54,997 nt of DNA, from contig CAYTTY010000025.1 in assembly GCA_964440935.1 (NCBI GenBank), positions 1-54,997 of the forward strand, in the 5' to 3' direction. Of this stretch, positions 33,996 to 42,473 are shown piece by piece. A program made the position numbers and the translations under genes. The notes beneath the pieces were generated by a model, which made no database searches, was not told where the DNA came from, and saw only the letters and a list, made by a program, of their open reading frames with translations. Origin of the DNA: WJJR01 sp964440935. Its GTDB lineage: Bacteria > Zixibacteria > MSB-5A5 > WJJR01. The first letter of the stretch is position 1. Each line of letters opens with the position of its first letter.

Positions 33996-34171
33996 TATAG
34001 CGATTGTCAGAAGAACTCTCCGATTCACGAGACCGTAGCATGGCCGTCCCGCTTGCCGTGAGCATGGTCGCACGGGCCATGCCGCACGGGCACTTCGGCT
34101 CACTCAGCGTAAACGAGGCGCCCGTGCGACATCGCCCGGTCAATCAGAAGACAATTCTGACAATCGCTCTA
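33996..34171. mobile_element. MITE-like element, outer family, copy E
   Basis: A 176-base element: left TATAGCGATTGTCAGAAGAA, right ATTCTGACAATCGCTCTA. The interior differs from other copies but again has internal dyads (around GGCCATGCCGCACGGGC). Confidence 0.78.
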
Positions 34172-34287
34172 ACACAAAAGCAGATCCCTTCCACCTCAGG
34201 AGGACTCGGGATGACATCGAGAAGATTGCGCCGACTCGTCGATTTTTCCGCGCCCTGCTATAGCAATTGTCATAGTGCCACGGACCT

Positions 34288-34514
34288 CTAGTGTCGTGTC
34301 ACGCACCAAGAGCCGGACAGAACTCCGTAGGGCAGGAGCACCGGGCGCCATGCGTGCTCGGTATGGTCAATTCGGCTGCCCGCCCGGGGCTCCTGCCGGA
34401 CACGCGACAACGAAATCGGCAGGAGCCCTGCGCTGCCATCGCTCCCGCAGTCTCCAACGTCACGGACGCGCAGTGCTCCTGCCCTACGACATATCACGCG
34501 TGACATAGTACTAG
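34288..34514. repeat. 227-base CTAG-ended element, copy 2
   Basis: The ends are CTAGTGTCGTGTCACGC and GCGTGACATAGTACTAG. It has the same length and orientation as 20854-21080 with scattered substitutions, and it sits inside MITE-like copy F. Confidence 0.82.
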
Positions 34515-34665
34515 GGGTGTGTTGCAAAACCTGCTGACTATCATCACCTCAGACTGGGGAGGGCGAGGCTCCCGCCGAGCCGCCGTGTGGAACATGCCGT
34601 TGCGGCTCGCCGGGAGGCTCGCCCTCCCGAAGGCTCTGATTCTCGGGGGTTCTTCAACACGCCCC
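34514..34665. repeat. GGGGCGTGTTG element, copy 2
   Basis: The ends are GGGGTGTGTTG and CAACACGCCCC. The interior matches 30863-31021 closely (CCTGCTGACTATCA, GGGAGGGCGAGGCTCCCGCC) but is slightly shorter. It adjoins the 227-base element without a gap. Confidence 0.75.
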
Positions 34666-34737
34666 TTTAGGCCCGTGGCACCCAAATACAAACGGAAAAT
34701 ACTTCTGACAATCGCTCTAAAAGACCCTGTAACACCA

Positions 34738-34772
34738 AACTCAAACGGAACATAATCATGACAATCAGTATA
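34738..34772. repeat. Orphan right end of the outer family
   Basis: CAAACGGAACATAATCATG followed by ACAATCAGTATA repeats the right end of copy F about 50 bases downstream, without a matching left end next to it. Confidence 0.5.
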
Positions 34773-34902
34773 TGTGTACGCCCTCGTCCGCAACGTTCGG
34801 GACAGCCTCTTCCTGTCTGCACATTCGCCGAAGCCGAAGACATCGTTTCAACACGCTCTTCAGTCAGGTGTCACGATGAGACCAAGGCAGCACCAACCGT
34901 TC

Positions 34903-34990
34903 TATAGAAATTGTCAAAATGACTGTCCGATTCCAGCGTGCCGTCATGCGCCTTCGCGTGGCAGCTATCTCCCCTACCGACTGGAAAGGA
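34903..34990. repeat. Truncated left part of the outer family
   Basis: TATAGAAATTGTCAAAATGA is followed by GTGCCGTCATGCGCCTTCG and ACCGACTGG, matching the left half of copy C. No right end follows before the next gene. Confidence 0.6.
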
Positions 34991-35130
34991 CCGGCACAGA
35001 AAGCACAGCGTTGAGACGCATTCGTCGACGTCGCTCGGCACGGCCCGAGAGGCACCCTTTTACCGCGATAAATTGGAACCCTTGGAACTTGTATCAACCC
35101 CTCCAGGAAACCGAGTCCATGGTGTTCGAA

Positions 35131-35172
35131 GAGCACAACGCCCGAAGCAATGATGCTCTGGGCGTTGTGCTC
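35131..35172 (-). terminator. Long hairpin after the TonB receptor gene
   Basis: Thirteen-base perfect arms gagcacaacgccc (35131-35143) and gggcgttgtgctc (35160-35172), with further pairing agca/tgct in the loop. It lies 23 bases past the stop of the leftward TonB gene. A T-run is lacking, so termination is likely but not certain. Confidence 0.6.
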
Positions 35173-35195
35173 GAAAGCGCAGATGGGAGATCGTG

Positions 35196-38012
35196 CTAAA
35201 TCCCGTAGCTGATCCCGATGGAGAGTGAGGTTCCGATATCGTAGCTCTCGCCAATGCGCCGTTCACCGTTGACCACCTGACTGACCACATAGTCCTCGCT
35301 GAGCAGATTCTTAGCAGACAATTTCAGCCGCATTGATTGTGTCAGGCGGCGCTGGAGGGTGATATCGAGTTGGTGTCGGGTCTCCTCGTAGTACGGTTCT
35401 TCATAGGCCAGCCCAAACCGGACCGGACGTTCTCCGAATGAATTGTAGAGCAGAGTCAGATCTGTTTTACGGTCCTCTGACGCGTATCCCAACAGAAGAT
35501 TCAGGGTGAAGCCCGACTGGCCCTGGAGGGGACGGTTTTGAGTCAAAAACTCAGTCGGGTTATCGGGATCCTGGATTATCACATCAGAGGTCAGCAGGCT
35601 GAGATTGCCCCCGAACGAGAATCGCTTCAATGCCGATCCGACAAAGTCCAGCGACTTACGAAGTTCCAGCTCCACCCCGTAGGCCGTGGCTTCGGGCGAA
35701 TTAACGGGCACAAAGAAATCCCGTGTCGCCGCCCGCACGTATTCCTCGATCGCATCGGTGAATCCTTTGGTGAAGAAACTGACAGCCAGGACCTCATTGG
35801 TCCGTGGGAAATACTCCCATCGAACATCATAATTGGTAATGTACGTTGGCCGAAGCTGCGGATTCCCAACTCGGGCCATGCCGCTGGCGTAGTTCTGGTA
35901 TTCGAATGGGGCCACCTCGCGGTACATCGGACGCGCAGTCGTCCGCGTGACCGCGGCACGCACGTTCATATCCTCCCGCAACTGATAAATCAGGCTCACC
36001 ATCGGCAGCCAGTCGGCCGTGTGAATGGTGATGACTGTGTCCCCACCGGCAATCGAGCGATCCGCAGTATACACCACCATGCGGCTGTCTTCGTAACGCA
36101 CACCGGTGACAAGCCGCAGGGCGCCGGTCAAGCCGATGTCGCCCATCACGTACGCGGCCGAGGTGTGATCATTGACGTCGTAGTGGTCCGCCTTGGCCGT
36201 AGCATCGATGAGAATCCACTGGTTGCTCTGATTGCGTGAGCCGATATTCTCGGGTACAAGCAAGTCATCGGCCAAGCCCCGATCCGGCGGATTGCCACGC
36301 CCCGACTCCACATAGCGATAGCGGTGCGATGTGAAGTCGTGAATCTTTCCTTCGAAAACACCCCCGAACTTTAATCTGGATCCCTGATTGGCCAATGGCA
36401 CGGTCCAGTCCAACCCGGCTTGAGCTCCCCGTTCGTCCAAATCCGAGTAGAGCCGGTTCAGGGAGTACTTCTGCGGAATCACACGCAACACCTGTGTGGT
36501 GTCATCCAAATCAAAAACCGAGTAGAACGCGCTGCGATTGTCAGGATCGTACCGATTGGTCCCGTTCATGCCCGTCCGCCACTCAACCGTTGAATTGAAA
36601 ATGGCCGGCAGACGGTGTTCACCGCGGATGACGCCCGACCCAATCCACCGGCTGACAAACCGGAGATTGGTTTCCATAATGTCCTGATCACCGAGTCCGT
36701 CATGACCGTAACTCTGGGTCGCGATATCATCGGCCGTGCGCGTGTAAACGCCTTTGAAAGTGAATTTGGAGTTCTGCGACGTGCTCAGGCTGACATTGAC
36801 CAATGACCCCCAGAGTACCGACTGTTTGCCCCTGGTGATATTATAGTAGTCGGCCGAGGGAATTTGCTGACCGCCAAACTCACGATATACACTTCCCTCT
36901 TCAGCTGAATAGCTGTTACTGTAGGTCAATGATCCCGACAGTCCCAGCACTTTGTTGCCTCCCAGATCATACCGATTTCCGATGCTCAACCCAAAACCCG
37001 AATTCATTGGTGTCCCGGTTCGCCGGGGTGTCCACTCATTGCGGAACGATTCTCCGGCCTGCTCCTGGGCCTCGGGGTCGATGAGGGCGGCATTATCGGG
37101 GTTGGTCCAGCCGGAGTCATTCAGCGCATCCGGCACCGACCGGGTGCCATCGTCGACACCGAGCCAATCCCATTTTCCTCCCGTGGAGGTAAGGCGATCA
37201 TCCCCGGTCGAGGTCGTGTTCATTCCAATCGAACTGGACACACTGTAGGATAGCGAGGCCGGGAACTCTCTAGTGGTCAGATTGACCGATCCACCTGTGA
37301 AGTTGCCTGGCTGGTCGGGGGTAAATGTCTTGGAGGCAACCACCTGCTCGAGAAGTCCGGTGGGAAACAAGTCCAGCGGCACCTCACGCTTTTCGGGCTC
37401 CGGGCTCGGCAGCGTTGTCCCATCAAGCCGCAGATTCGCGTACCGTCCGCCCATGCCGCGCACAACCAGTTCCTTGTTGTCCACCACACTGACTCCCACC
37501 ACCCGTCTCACCGCATCACCGGCGTCGGAATCACCACTCTTTTCAATGACCTCGGAAGTGATGCCATCGGTGACGTTGGGAGCGTTCCGCCGCTTGATCA
37601 GCATGCGCGATTCGCTGGCGCGCACTCGCTCCGCCTCGACGGTGATCGATTTCAATTCGATCGTCTCGGAGGACATCACCACGTCGAGCGTGGCCGTCTC
37701 GTTCTTGGTCACATCGACGCCCGTCACGCTTTTCTTCGCGTAACCGACACTCGAGAACACCAGCGTGTGAGTACCGACCGGCGCGTTCTTGATGGTGTAA
37801 ATCCCATCGATGTTGGTCATGGCGCCCATCGTCGTGCCCTCAATCAGGACACTGACACCAATCAACGGCTCCTTCGATTGTTCGTCGAGAACCTGACCGG
37901 TGATCTGACCGGTCTGTGCCAACGCCGCTGCCGGCAGCAGCAAGACAATGACGAGTACGGCGATCAGGACCGCTTCGAATCGTTGTAAAGGGAAAATGAA
38001 TCGACTCCTCAC
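35196..38012 (-). CDS. TonB-dependent receptor, probably Pho-linked
   Basis: A 938-residue outer-membrane receptor. The GTG at 38012 has aaaggag six bases ahead; an ATG at 38063 lacks one. The signal region is EAVLIAVLVIVLLLPAAALA. Then comes a carboxypeptidase-regulatory-like domain (GQITGQVLDEQSKEPLIGVS), a plug domain (ELVVRGMGGRYANLRLDGTT; FTPDQPGNFTGGSVNLTT) and a long barrel ending SLSIGISYGI. This subclass, with a large plug-barrel and the LDGTTLPSPEP segment, is known as a TonB family often paired with the surface-protein type at 31354. A PHO-box-like repeat lies upstream (38216-38243). It probably imports a phosphorus-containing solute during phosphate limitation; that is an inference from context. 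Confidence 0.88.
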   Translation of the reverse strand: MRSRFIFPLQRFEAVLIAVLVIVLLLPAAALAQTGQITGQVLDEQSKEPLIGVSVLIEGTTMGAMTNIDGIYTIKNAPVGTHTLVFSSVGYAKKSVTGVDVTKNETATLDVVMSSETIELKSITVEAERVRASESRMLIKRRNAPNVTDGITSEVIEKSGDSDAGDAVRRVVGVSVVDNKELVVRGMGGRYANLRLDGTTLPSPEPEKREVPLDLFPTGLLEQVVASKTFTPDQPGNFTGGSVNLTTREFPASLSYSVSSSIGMNTTSTGDDRLTSTGGKWDWLGVDDGTRSVPDALNDSGWTNPDNAALIDPEAQEQAGESFRNEWTPRRTGTPMNSGFGLSIGNRYDLGGNKVLGLSGSLTYSNSYSAEEGSVYREFGGQQIPSADYYNITRGKQSVLWGSLVNVSLSTSQNSKFTFKGVYTRTADDIATQSYGHDGLGDQDIMETNLRFVSRWIGSGVIRGEHRLPAIFNSTVEWRTGMNGTNRYDPDNRSAFYSVFDLDDTTQVLRVIPQKYSLNRLYSDLDERGAQAGLDWTVPLANQGSRLKFGGVFEGKIHDFTSHRYRYVESGRGNPPDRGLADDLLVPENIGSRNQSNQWILIDATAKADHYDVNDHTSAAYVMGDIGLTGALRLVTGVRYEDSRMVVYTADRSIAGGDTVITIHTADWLPMVSLIYQLREDMNVRAAVTRTTARPMYREVAPFEYQNYASGMARVGNPQLRPTYITNYDVRWEYFPRTNEVLAVSFFTKGFTDAIEEYVRAATRDFFVPVNSPEATAYGVELELRKSLDFVGSALKRFSFGGNLSLLTSDVIIQDPDNPTEFLTQNRPLQGQSGFTLNLLLGYASEDRKTDLTLLYNSFGERPVRFGLAYEEPYYEETRHQLDITLQRRLTQSMRLKLSAKNLLSEDYVVSQVVNGERRIGESYDIGTSLSIGISYGI

Positions 38013-38215
38013 GGAGTGCTCCTTTCGATGCACCCTGGAATTTTGTGTCTGACAACCATCCATGGTGAATCAATTCCTGAATTCGTGATTAAGACTAAGC
38101 TGGCTTGGCTTTACACGCTTCTTGTGACGTCCCCGGGAAATGCAATAATCCCTTCGGCAATCACTGCCCTGAGTGCCACAGAACGCGAGAACATGTGAGT
38201 CATATGTTTCGGAAG

Positions 38216-38243
38216 CGTTAAGAAACCATGAACACTTGGTAAA
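38216..38243 (-). promoter_or_regulatory. PHO-box-like repeat before the TonB receptor
   Basis: Read leftward: TTTACC-aagtg-TTCATG-gtttc-TTAACG, three hexamers at 11-base spacing. It lies about 200 bases from the GTG start, so a leader of moderate length would be needed. Confidence 0.5.
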
Positions 38244-38309
38244 AAGAGAGTCGCGGCACCGATCTCGTGTTACGCACCACGATTTCGATGATGAGCTGGC
38301 CCCCAGTTT

Positions 38310-38441
38310 GGGGCGTGTTGAAACAGTGGTGTATTGATGCTGGACCACACAATGTAACCGAAACAGAGAATCGTAACATCGTGTAGGTCCGGCTCTTAGC
38401 CGGACCTACGCGATGTACACACGGGTTTTTCAACACGCCCC
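38310..38441. repeat. GGGGCGTGTTG element, copy 3
   Basis: The ends are GGGGCGTGTTGAAA and TTTTTCAACACGCCCC. The interior differs from copies 1 and 2 and folds as a perfect hairpin, taggtccggct/agccggaccta with a three-base loop (38384-38408). Confidence 0.75.
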
Positions 38442-38540
38442 TTGGCACGAGCTCGTCATTCATGGCCCGGATCCGGTGGGTGTCAAATTCTCGCAGCGAA
38501 CCGTCGCCTTGAAGTGATTGTATAATTTGGGCTAAGCGCG

Positions 38541-38549
38541 TTATCCACA
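38541..38549 (+). promoter_or_regulatory. Single DnaA-box-like nonamer
   Basis: TTATCCACA matches the consensus DnaA-binding nonamer exactly. It is alone, so an origin is not indicated; chance or a regulatory use is possible. Confidence 0.25.
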
Positions 38550-38588
38550 GGGGTGGAAAACTTCCCGAGCGAGGAGCCGGAAAAATAA

Positions 38589-38616
38589 TTAACATTCGGT
38601 TAACAGAAATGTAATT
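38589..38616 (+). promoter_or_regulatory. PHO box before pstS
   Basis: TTAACA-ttcgg-TTAACA-gaaat-GTAATT: two perfect hexamers and a weaker third at 11-base spacing, about 70 bases before the pstS start. The order fits the direct-repeat sites of PhoB/PhoP regulators. Confidence 0.7.
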
Positions 38617-38687
38617 GAATCAAAACCACCAATTCCTTTACCCATCGGTTTCTGGTGAGTGCGCAACCATTGAAAGGACTATGCATA

Positions 38688-39581
38688 ATGAAACGAATCC
38701 TACTGCTCGCAGCCTGCCTGCTGATCGTATTCTCGCTGGCGTATGCGGACAAGACCATCACGATCAAAGGATCGGACACCATGGTCATCCTCGGCCAGCG
38801 GTGGGCAGAGCATTACATGAAGACGCATGAGGACGCGGTGATTCAGGTGACCGGCGGCGGATCGGGTACCGGAATCGCAGCCCTGATCAACGGCTCGGCC
38901 GATATCGCACAGGCCTCACGTCGCATGAAGCCCAAGGAGTTCAAACTCATTAAAGAAAACCGTGGAGTCGAAGCGGTGGAATTTGAAACCGCCATGGATG
39001 GGCTGGCCGTCTATGTCCATGAAAGCAACCCCATCGAGTCAATCACCATCGCTGAACTAAAACAGATCTATCAGAATGATCTCTCCGACTGGGCCGATGT
39101 GGGCGGCCCCGAAGACGAAGAGATCGTCATCTATTCACGTGAAAACAACTCCGGGACTTATGTCTACTTCAAAGACAACGTGCTGGACGGAGAAGACTTC
39201 TCCCCGTACGCACAGACTCTGCCCGGAACGGCCGCCATTATCAATGCCGTATCGAAAGACCCGAATTCGATTGGCTACGGTGGCATCGGCTACCATGAAG
39301 GTGTCAGGGTCATACCGGTGGCGGTGGATGAGAACTCTGAGCCCATCGCCCCAACCGAAGAGAATGTGGCCGAAATGAAATACCCGCTCGCGCGGTACCT
39401 TTATTGGTACACGGCGGGTGAACCAACCGGAGAAATCAAAGATCTGCTCGACTGGGTCTTGGATCCCAGAGGACAGGAGCTGGTCATCGAAGTGGGGTAC
39501 TATCCGCTTCCGAAGTCGGATACGGGCGAGACGCCGGACACAGTCTCCGAATCGACCAAGACGATGAAAGCGGAACAATAG
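38688..39581 (+). CDS. pstS: Phosphate-binding periplasmic protein
   Basis: A 297-residue protein that captures phosphate in the periplasm for the PstCAB importer. The start at 38688 follows gaaagga and opens a signal peptide (KRILLLAACLLIVFSLAYA). Binding-site segments of the family are TIKGSDTMVILGQRWAEHY, VTGGGSGTGIAALINGSADI and SRENNSGTYVYFKDNVL. The C-terminal 15 residues (ETPDTVSESTKTMKAEQ) are a polar tail. It is the first gene of the pstSCAB-phoU operon and is preceded by a PHO box. Confidence 0.95.
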   Translation: MKRILLLAACLLIVFSLAYADKTITIKGSDTMVILGQRWAEHYMKTHEDAVIQVTGGGSGTGIAALINGSADIAQASRRMKPKEFKLIKENRGVEAVEFETAMDGLAVYVHESNPIESITIAELKQIYQNDLSDWADVGGPEDEEIVIYSRENNSGTYVYFKDNVLDGEDFSPYAQTLPGTAAIINAVSKDPNSIGYGGIGYHEGVRVIPVAVDENSEPIAPTEENVAEMKYPLARYLYWYTAGEPTGEIKDLLDWVLDPRGQELVIEVGYYPLPKSDTGETPDTVSESTKTMKAEQ

Positions 39582-39592
39582 CGCAGCGTTGA

Positions 39593-40591
39593 TTGACGCG
39601 CACAATCGTGAATCCAGCCGCGAAGAGACAAAACCTGCGTTTTCCCGTCCGATCCGCCGACCTCCGGCGCGACAAAGTGATGGGAAGACTGATCACGACG
39701 GTTGCTATGGGGGCCATCGCCGTGATTGCATTGATCTTTGTCTTCATCGGACGTGAAGCGCTGCCCGTTCTAACATCCGAAGAGGTCCACGAGGAAGTCA
39801 CGCTCGACAAGATGGTGTTTCCGATTGAGTATCGGGAAGGGCGTGATCCCGGATTCATGTGGCAGCCAGTGTCGGGTAATCCGAAATACTCGTTGGCCCC
39901 GTTACTTCTCGGTTCGTTCAAGGCCACTCTGGTCGCCATTCTGTTCGCTGCACCGTTTGCCATCGGCGCCGCCGTCTATAGCTCGGAATTTGCCTCACCA
40001 CGAATGCGTGAGGCGATTAAACCGGTCGTGGAAATGTTGGCCGGAATACCCTCTGTAGTGCTGGGCTTCTTTGCCCTGATCGTGCTGGCCTCGGTCCTCA
40101 AGGATCTGTTCGATTGGCGCTTCCGTCTCAATGCCACCACGGCGGGCGTCGCACTGGGCATTGCGGTGATTCCGATCATCTACACCGTTGCCGACGAGGC
40201 TCTGCGCGCGGTCCCGCGTCAGTTTCGAGAGGCCTCGCAAGCTTTGGGCGCAAGCCCGTGGCATACAGCCCGTCGCGTGGTTTTGCCGGCCGCCGCCCCC
40301 GGCATTTTCGCCGGTGTGGCGCTCGGCTTTGGGCGCGCCGTCGGTGAGACAATGATTGTGCTGATGGCGTCCGGCAATGCCGCCATTTGGTCCCTGCCGA
40401 TCACCGACTCGGTCCGAACGATGGCCGCCACGATTGCGGCCGAATTGGCGGAGGTGGTCCACGGATCCGCCCATTATCACGTGTTGTTCTTTATTGGTGC
40501 GCTGCTGTTCATCATCACCTTCCTGATCAATCTCCTCGGCGAGTGGTACGTGGGACGTCTTAAACGCCGACTCACGGGGAGTGCCGGATGA
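39593..40591 (+). CDS. pstC: Phosphate ABC transporter permease
   Basis: A 332-residue inner-membrane permease with six hydrophobic segments. The cytoplasmic EAA-like loop is EASQALGASPWHTARRVVLPAAAPG, followed by GRAVGETMIVLM. A TTG at 39593 is the longest start; GTG at 39608 is another choice, and neither has a good ribosome site, so translation may depend on the pstS message 11 bases upstream. It ends with an ATGA overlap into pstA. Compared with usual PstC, an extra periplasmic segment of about 60 residues (EEVHEEVTLDKMVFPIEYRE) follows the first helix. Confidence 0.94.
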   Translation: MTRTIVNPAAKRQNLRFPVRSADLRRDKVMGRLITTVAMGAIAVIALIFVFIGREALPVLTSEEVHEEVTLDKMVFPIEYREGRDPGFMWQPVSGNPKYSLAPLLLGSFKATLVAILFAAPFAIGAAVYSSEFASPRMREAIKPVVEMLAGIPSVVLGFFALIVLASVLKDLFDWRFRLNATTAGVALGIAVIPIIYTVADEALRAVPRQFREASQALGASPWHTARRVVLPAAAPGIFAGVALGFGRAVGETMIVLMASGNAAIWSLPITDSVRTMAATIAAELAEVVHGSAHYHVLFFIGALLFIITFLINLLGEWYVGRLKRRLTGSAG

Positions 40592-41568
40592 CGTTGCGGT
40601 CCGGCGAAACAGCACGGTCGGAGATCGAGGCCTCTCTCGGTAGTGAGCCCTCCTCGATACACACCACGCGCGGCCGGTTTCGACAGAAGTTCTCCTTTCT
40701 GTCCGTGGCCACCGGTTTTCTGACGCTCTGCGTCGTGGCCATGCTCGTCATCATTCTCTGGAACATCGTCTTCAATGGAATCGGCGGTCTGACCTGGGAA
40801 TTCCTCACCAGCAAACCGTCTCACGGGATGACCGAAGGCGGCATTTTCCCGGCGATCTTCGGTACCGTCTTTCTGGTCCTACTGATGACCATAGCCGTGA
40901 TTCCGCTGGGCGTCACGACGGCGATCTATCTGCGCCACTATGCGCGTCCCGACTCGCGCATCTCGCGGTTGGTGCGTGTCGCGGTCAACAATCTCGCCGG
41001 TGTGCCATCGATCGTCTTCGGACTGTTCGGCTTGGGGTTTTTCATTCAGTTCGTCGGAAAGGGCATCGACAACGTTTTCTACGGCGGTGAACTGGCCTAC
41101 GGCCAGCCGGCGATCATCTGGGCGGCGTTGACCCTCGCGTTACTGACGCTACCGGTCGTGATCGTGGCCACCGAGGAGGCGATGCGCAGCATCCCGAAAT
41201 CGTATATCGAAGCGTCCTATTCCCTCGGGGCAACTCGCTGGCAGACAATCCGCCGGATTGTGCTGCCCAATTCCATGACCGGCATCCTGACCGGGGGCAT
41301 CCTCGCCGTCTCGCGCGGCGCCGGCGAAGTCGCGCCGATCATGTTTACCGGTGCGGCCTACTTCCTGCCGTATTTGCCCAGCAAGCTCAACGATCAGTTC
41401 ATGGAACTGGGTTACCATGTCTATGTCCTATCCACGCAATCACCTAACGTGGATGAAACATTGCCGTTGCTATATTCAACGGTTCTGGTGCTTTTGCTCC
41501 TGACATTTGCATTAAACGCGCTGGCAGTGTTAATTCGAATCCGCATTCGCGCCAGACAGGTAGGATAA
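40588..41568 (+). CDS. pstA: Phosphate ABC transporter permease
   Basis: A 326-residue inner-membrane permease, partner of PstC. The start overlaps the pstC stop (ATGA at 40588). Six helices are visible; the EAA-like loop is EASYSLGATRWQTIRRIVLPNSMTG and is followed by SRGAGEVAPIMFTGA, a PstA hallmark. The N-terminal 35 residues are a polar cytoplasmic leader. Confidence 0.95.
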   Translation: MTLRSGETARSEIEASLGSEPSSIHTTRGRFRQKFSFLSVATGFLTLCVVAMLVIILWNIVFNGIGGLTWEFLTSKPSHGMTEGGIFPAIFGTVFLVLLMTIAVIPLGVTTAIYLRHYARPDSRISRLVRVAVNNLAGVPSIVFGLFGLGFFIQFVGKGIDNVFYGGELAYGQPAIIWAALTLALLTLPVVIVATEEAMRSIPKSYIEASYSLGATRWQTIRRIVLPNSMTGILTGGILAVSRGAGEVAPIMFTGAAYFLPYLPSKLNDQFMELGYHVYVLSTQSPNVDETLPLLYSTVLVLLLLTFALNALAVLIRIRIRARQVG

Positions 41569-41575
41569 ACCGTCA

Positions 41576-42430
41576 ATGCCGGAAGCCGGAAACCAAACGT
41601 ACGCCACTGTCACACACCGAGACACCGACATGGATGATCGCCCGGTCGAGAACAACCACGCGCCGTCGAAGAACAATGAACTCAAGATGAAGACGCGCGG
41701 TCTGAGTGTCTTTTACGGCGAGAACCAGGCGCTCAAGTCGGTCGACTTTGATATCGTTCCGAATGCCGTCACGGCACTCATCGGGCCATCGGGGTGCGGC
41801 AAGACGACCTTTCTGCGCGCGCTCAACCGCATGAACGATCAGATTCCAGGCATTCACACCGATGGAGAAGTGCTGCTCGATGGGCACAACATCTATGCGC
41901 CCAATGTCGACATCACCGCCCTGCGCCGGCGGGTGGGCATGGTCTTCCAACAGTCCAACCCATTTCCCAAATCGATCTATGAAAACGTCGCCTACGGTCT
42001 GCGCATTGCCGGCATCCGCGACCGCCATGTGATCGACGAAGCGGTGACCGAATCGCTCGAGATGTCGGCGTTGTGGGAGGAAGTCAAAGACGATCTCAAC
42101 AAGAATGCCATGCAATTGTCGGGCGGACAGCAGCAGCGGCTCTGTATTGCACGCGCACTGGCGGTCAAACCCGATGTGCTGCTGATGGACGAGCCGGCCA
42201 GTGCGCTCGACCCGATTTCAACATCGAAAATCGAAGAGTTGATCGAAGACCTGAAGAAGTACTACACGATTGTCATCGTGACCCACAACATGCAGCAAGC
42301 CGCGCGCGTCTCCCAAGTGACCGGCTTTTTCTACCTGGGTGAGTTGATTGAGGTGGGTCAGACGGCCACCATCTTCACCCGGCCGAGCGTCAAACGCACG
42401 GAGGACTACGTGACCGGCCGCTTCGGCTGA
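41576..42430 (+). CDS. pstB: Phosphate ABC transporter ATPase
   Basis: A 284-residue cytoplasmic ATPase that drives the PstCA channel. Walker A is GPSGCGKTTFLRALNRMND, the Q-loop VFQQSNPFPKSIYENVAYG, the ABC signature LSGGQQQRLCIARAL, Walker B VLLMDEPASALDPIS and the switch His in VIVTHNMQQAARVS. The start at 41576 gives an unusually long polar N-terminus of about 37 residues; an ATG at 41630 or 41687 would be nearer the usual length. It follows pstA by seven bases. Confidence 0.96.
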   Translation: MPEAGNQTYATVTHRDTDMDDRPVENNHAPSKNNELKMKTRGLSVFYGENQALKSVDFDIVPNAVTALIGPSGCGKTTFLRALNRMNDQIPGIHTDGEVLLDGHNIYAPNVDITALRRRVGMVFQQSNPFPKSIYENVAYGLRIAGIRDRHVIDEAVTESLEMSALWEEVKDDLNKNAMQLSGGQQQRLCIARALAVKPDVLLMDEPASALDPISTSKIEELIEDLKKYYTIVIVTHNMQQAARVSQVTGFFYLGELIEVGQTATIFTRPSVKRTEDYVTGRFG

Positions 42431-42473
42431 TCTCCGCCGCCATTCACCTCACGCCTGACACCACGTGCGATCT

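Larger units (their letters stand above)
34259..34719. mobile_element. MITE-like element, outer family, copy F (carrying two other elements)
   Basis: The left end is TATAGCAATTGTCATAG and the right end TACTTCTGACAATCGCTCTA, 461 bases apart. The second-level inverted repeat (TGCCACGGACCTCTA against TTTAGGCCCGTGGCACCC) links it to copy D. A 227-base CTAG-ended element (34288-34514) and a GGGGCGTGTTG-type element (34514-34665) stand side by side inside it. Confidence 0.75.
33909..35195. other. Gene-free stretch packed with nested repeats
   Basis: Nearly 1.3 kb between convergent genes. It holds copies E and F of the outer family, one 227-base element and one GGGGCGTGTTG element inside F, an extra right end (34738-34772), a truncated left part (34903-34990) and a long hairpin (35131-35172). 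Short frames here are by-products of the repeats. Confidence 0.7.
38013..38687. other. Divergent regulatory region between TonB receptor and pstS
   Basis: A 675-base gap between divergent genes. It contains PHO-box-like sites for both sides, a GGGGCGTGTTG element, a DnaA-box-like nonamer and, near 38518, TATAAT. No coding frame is convincing. Confidence 0.55.

Noticed and set aside
34275..34527. Frames on both strands inside the 227-base element, with matching ones in the copy near 20860
   Set aside because: The similarity of the translated products comes from the DNA repeat itself; no start signals, and the same DNA reads through on both strands.
33996..34990. CRISPR array considered because of repeated ends in close order
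   Set aside because: Repeat units are inverted, of unequal length and spacing, without uniform spacers; no cas genes are nearby.
38541..38549. Replication origin suggested by a perfect DnaA box
   Set aside because: Only a single box, no AT-rich unwinding region with clustered boxes and no dnaA/dnaN neighbours.
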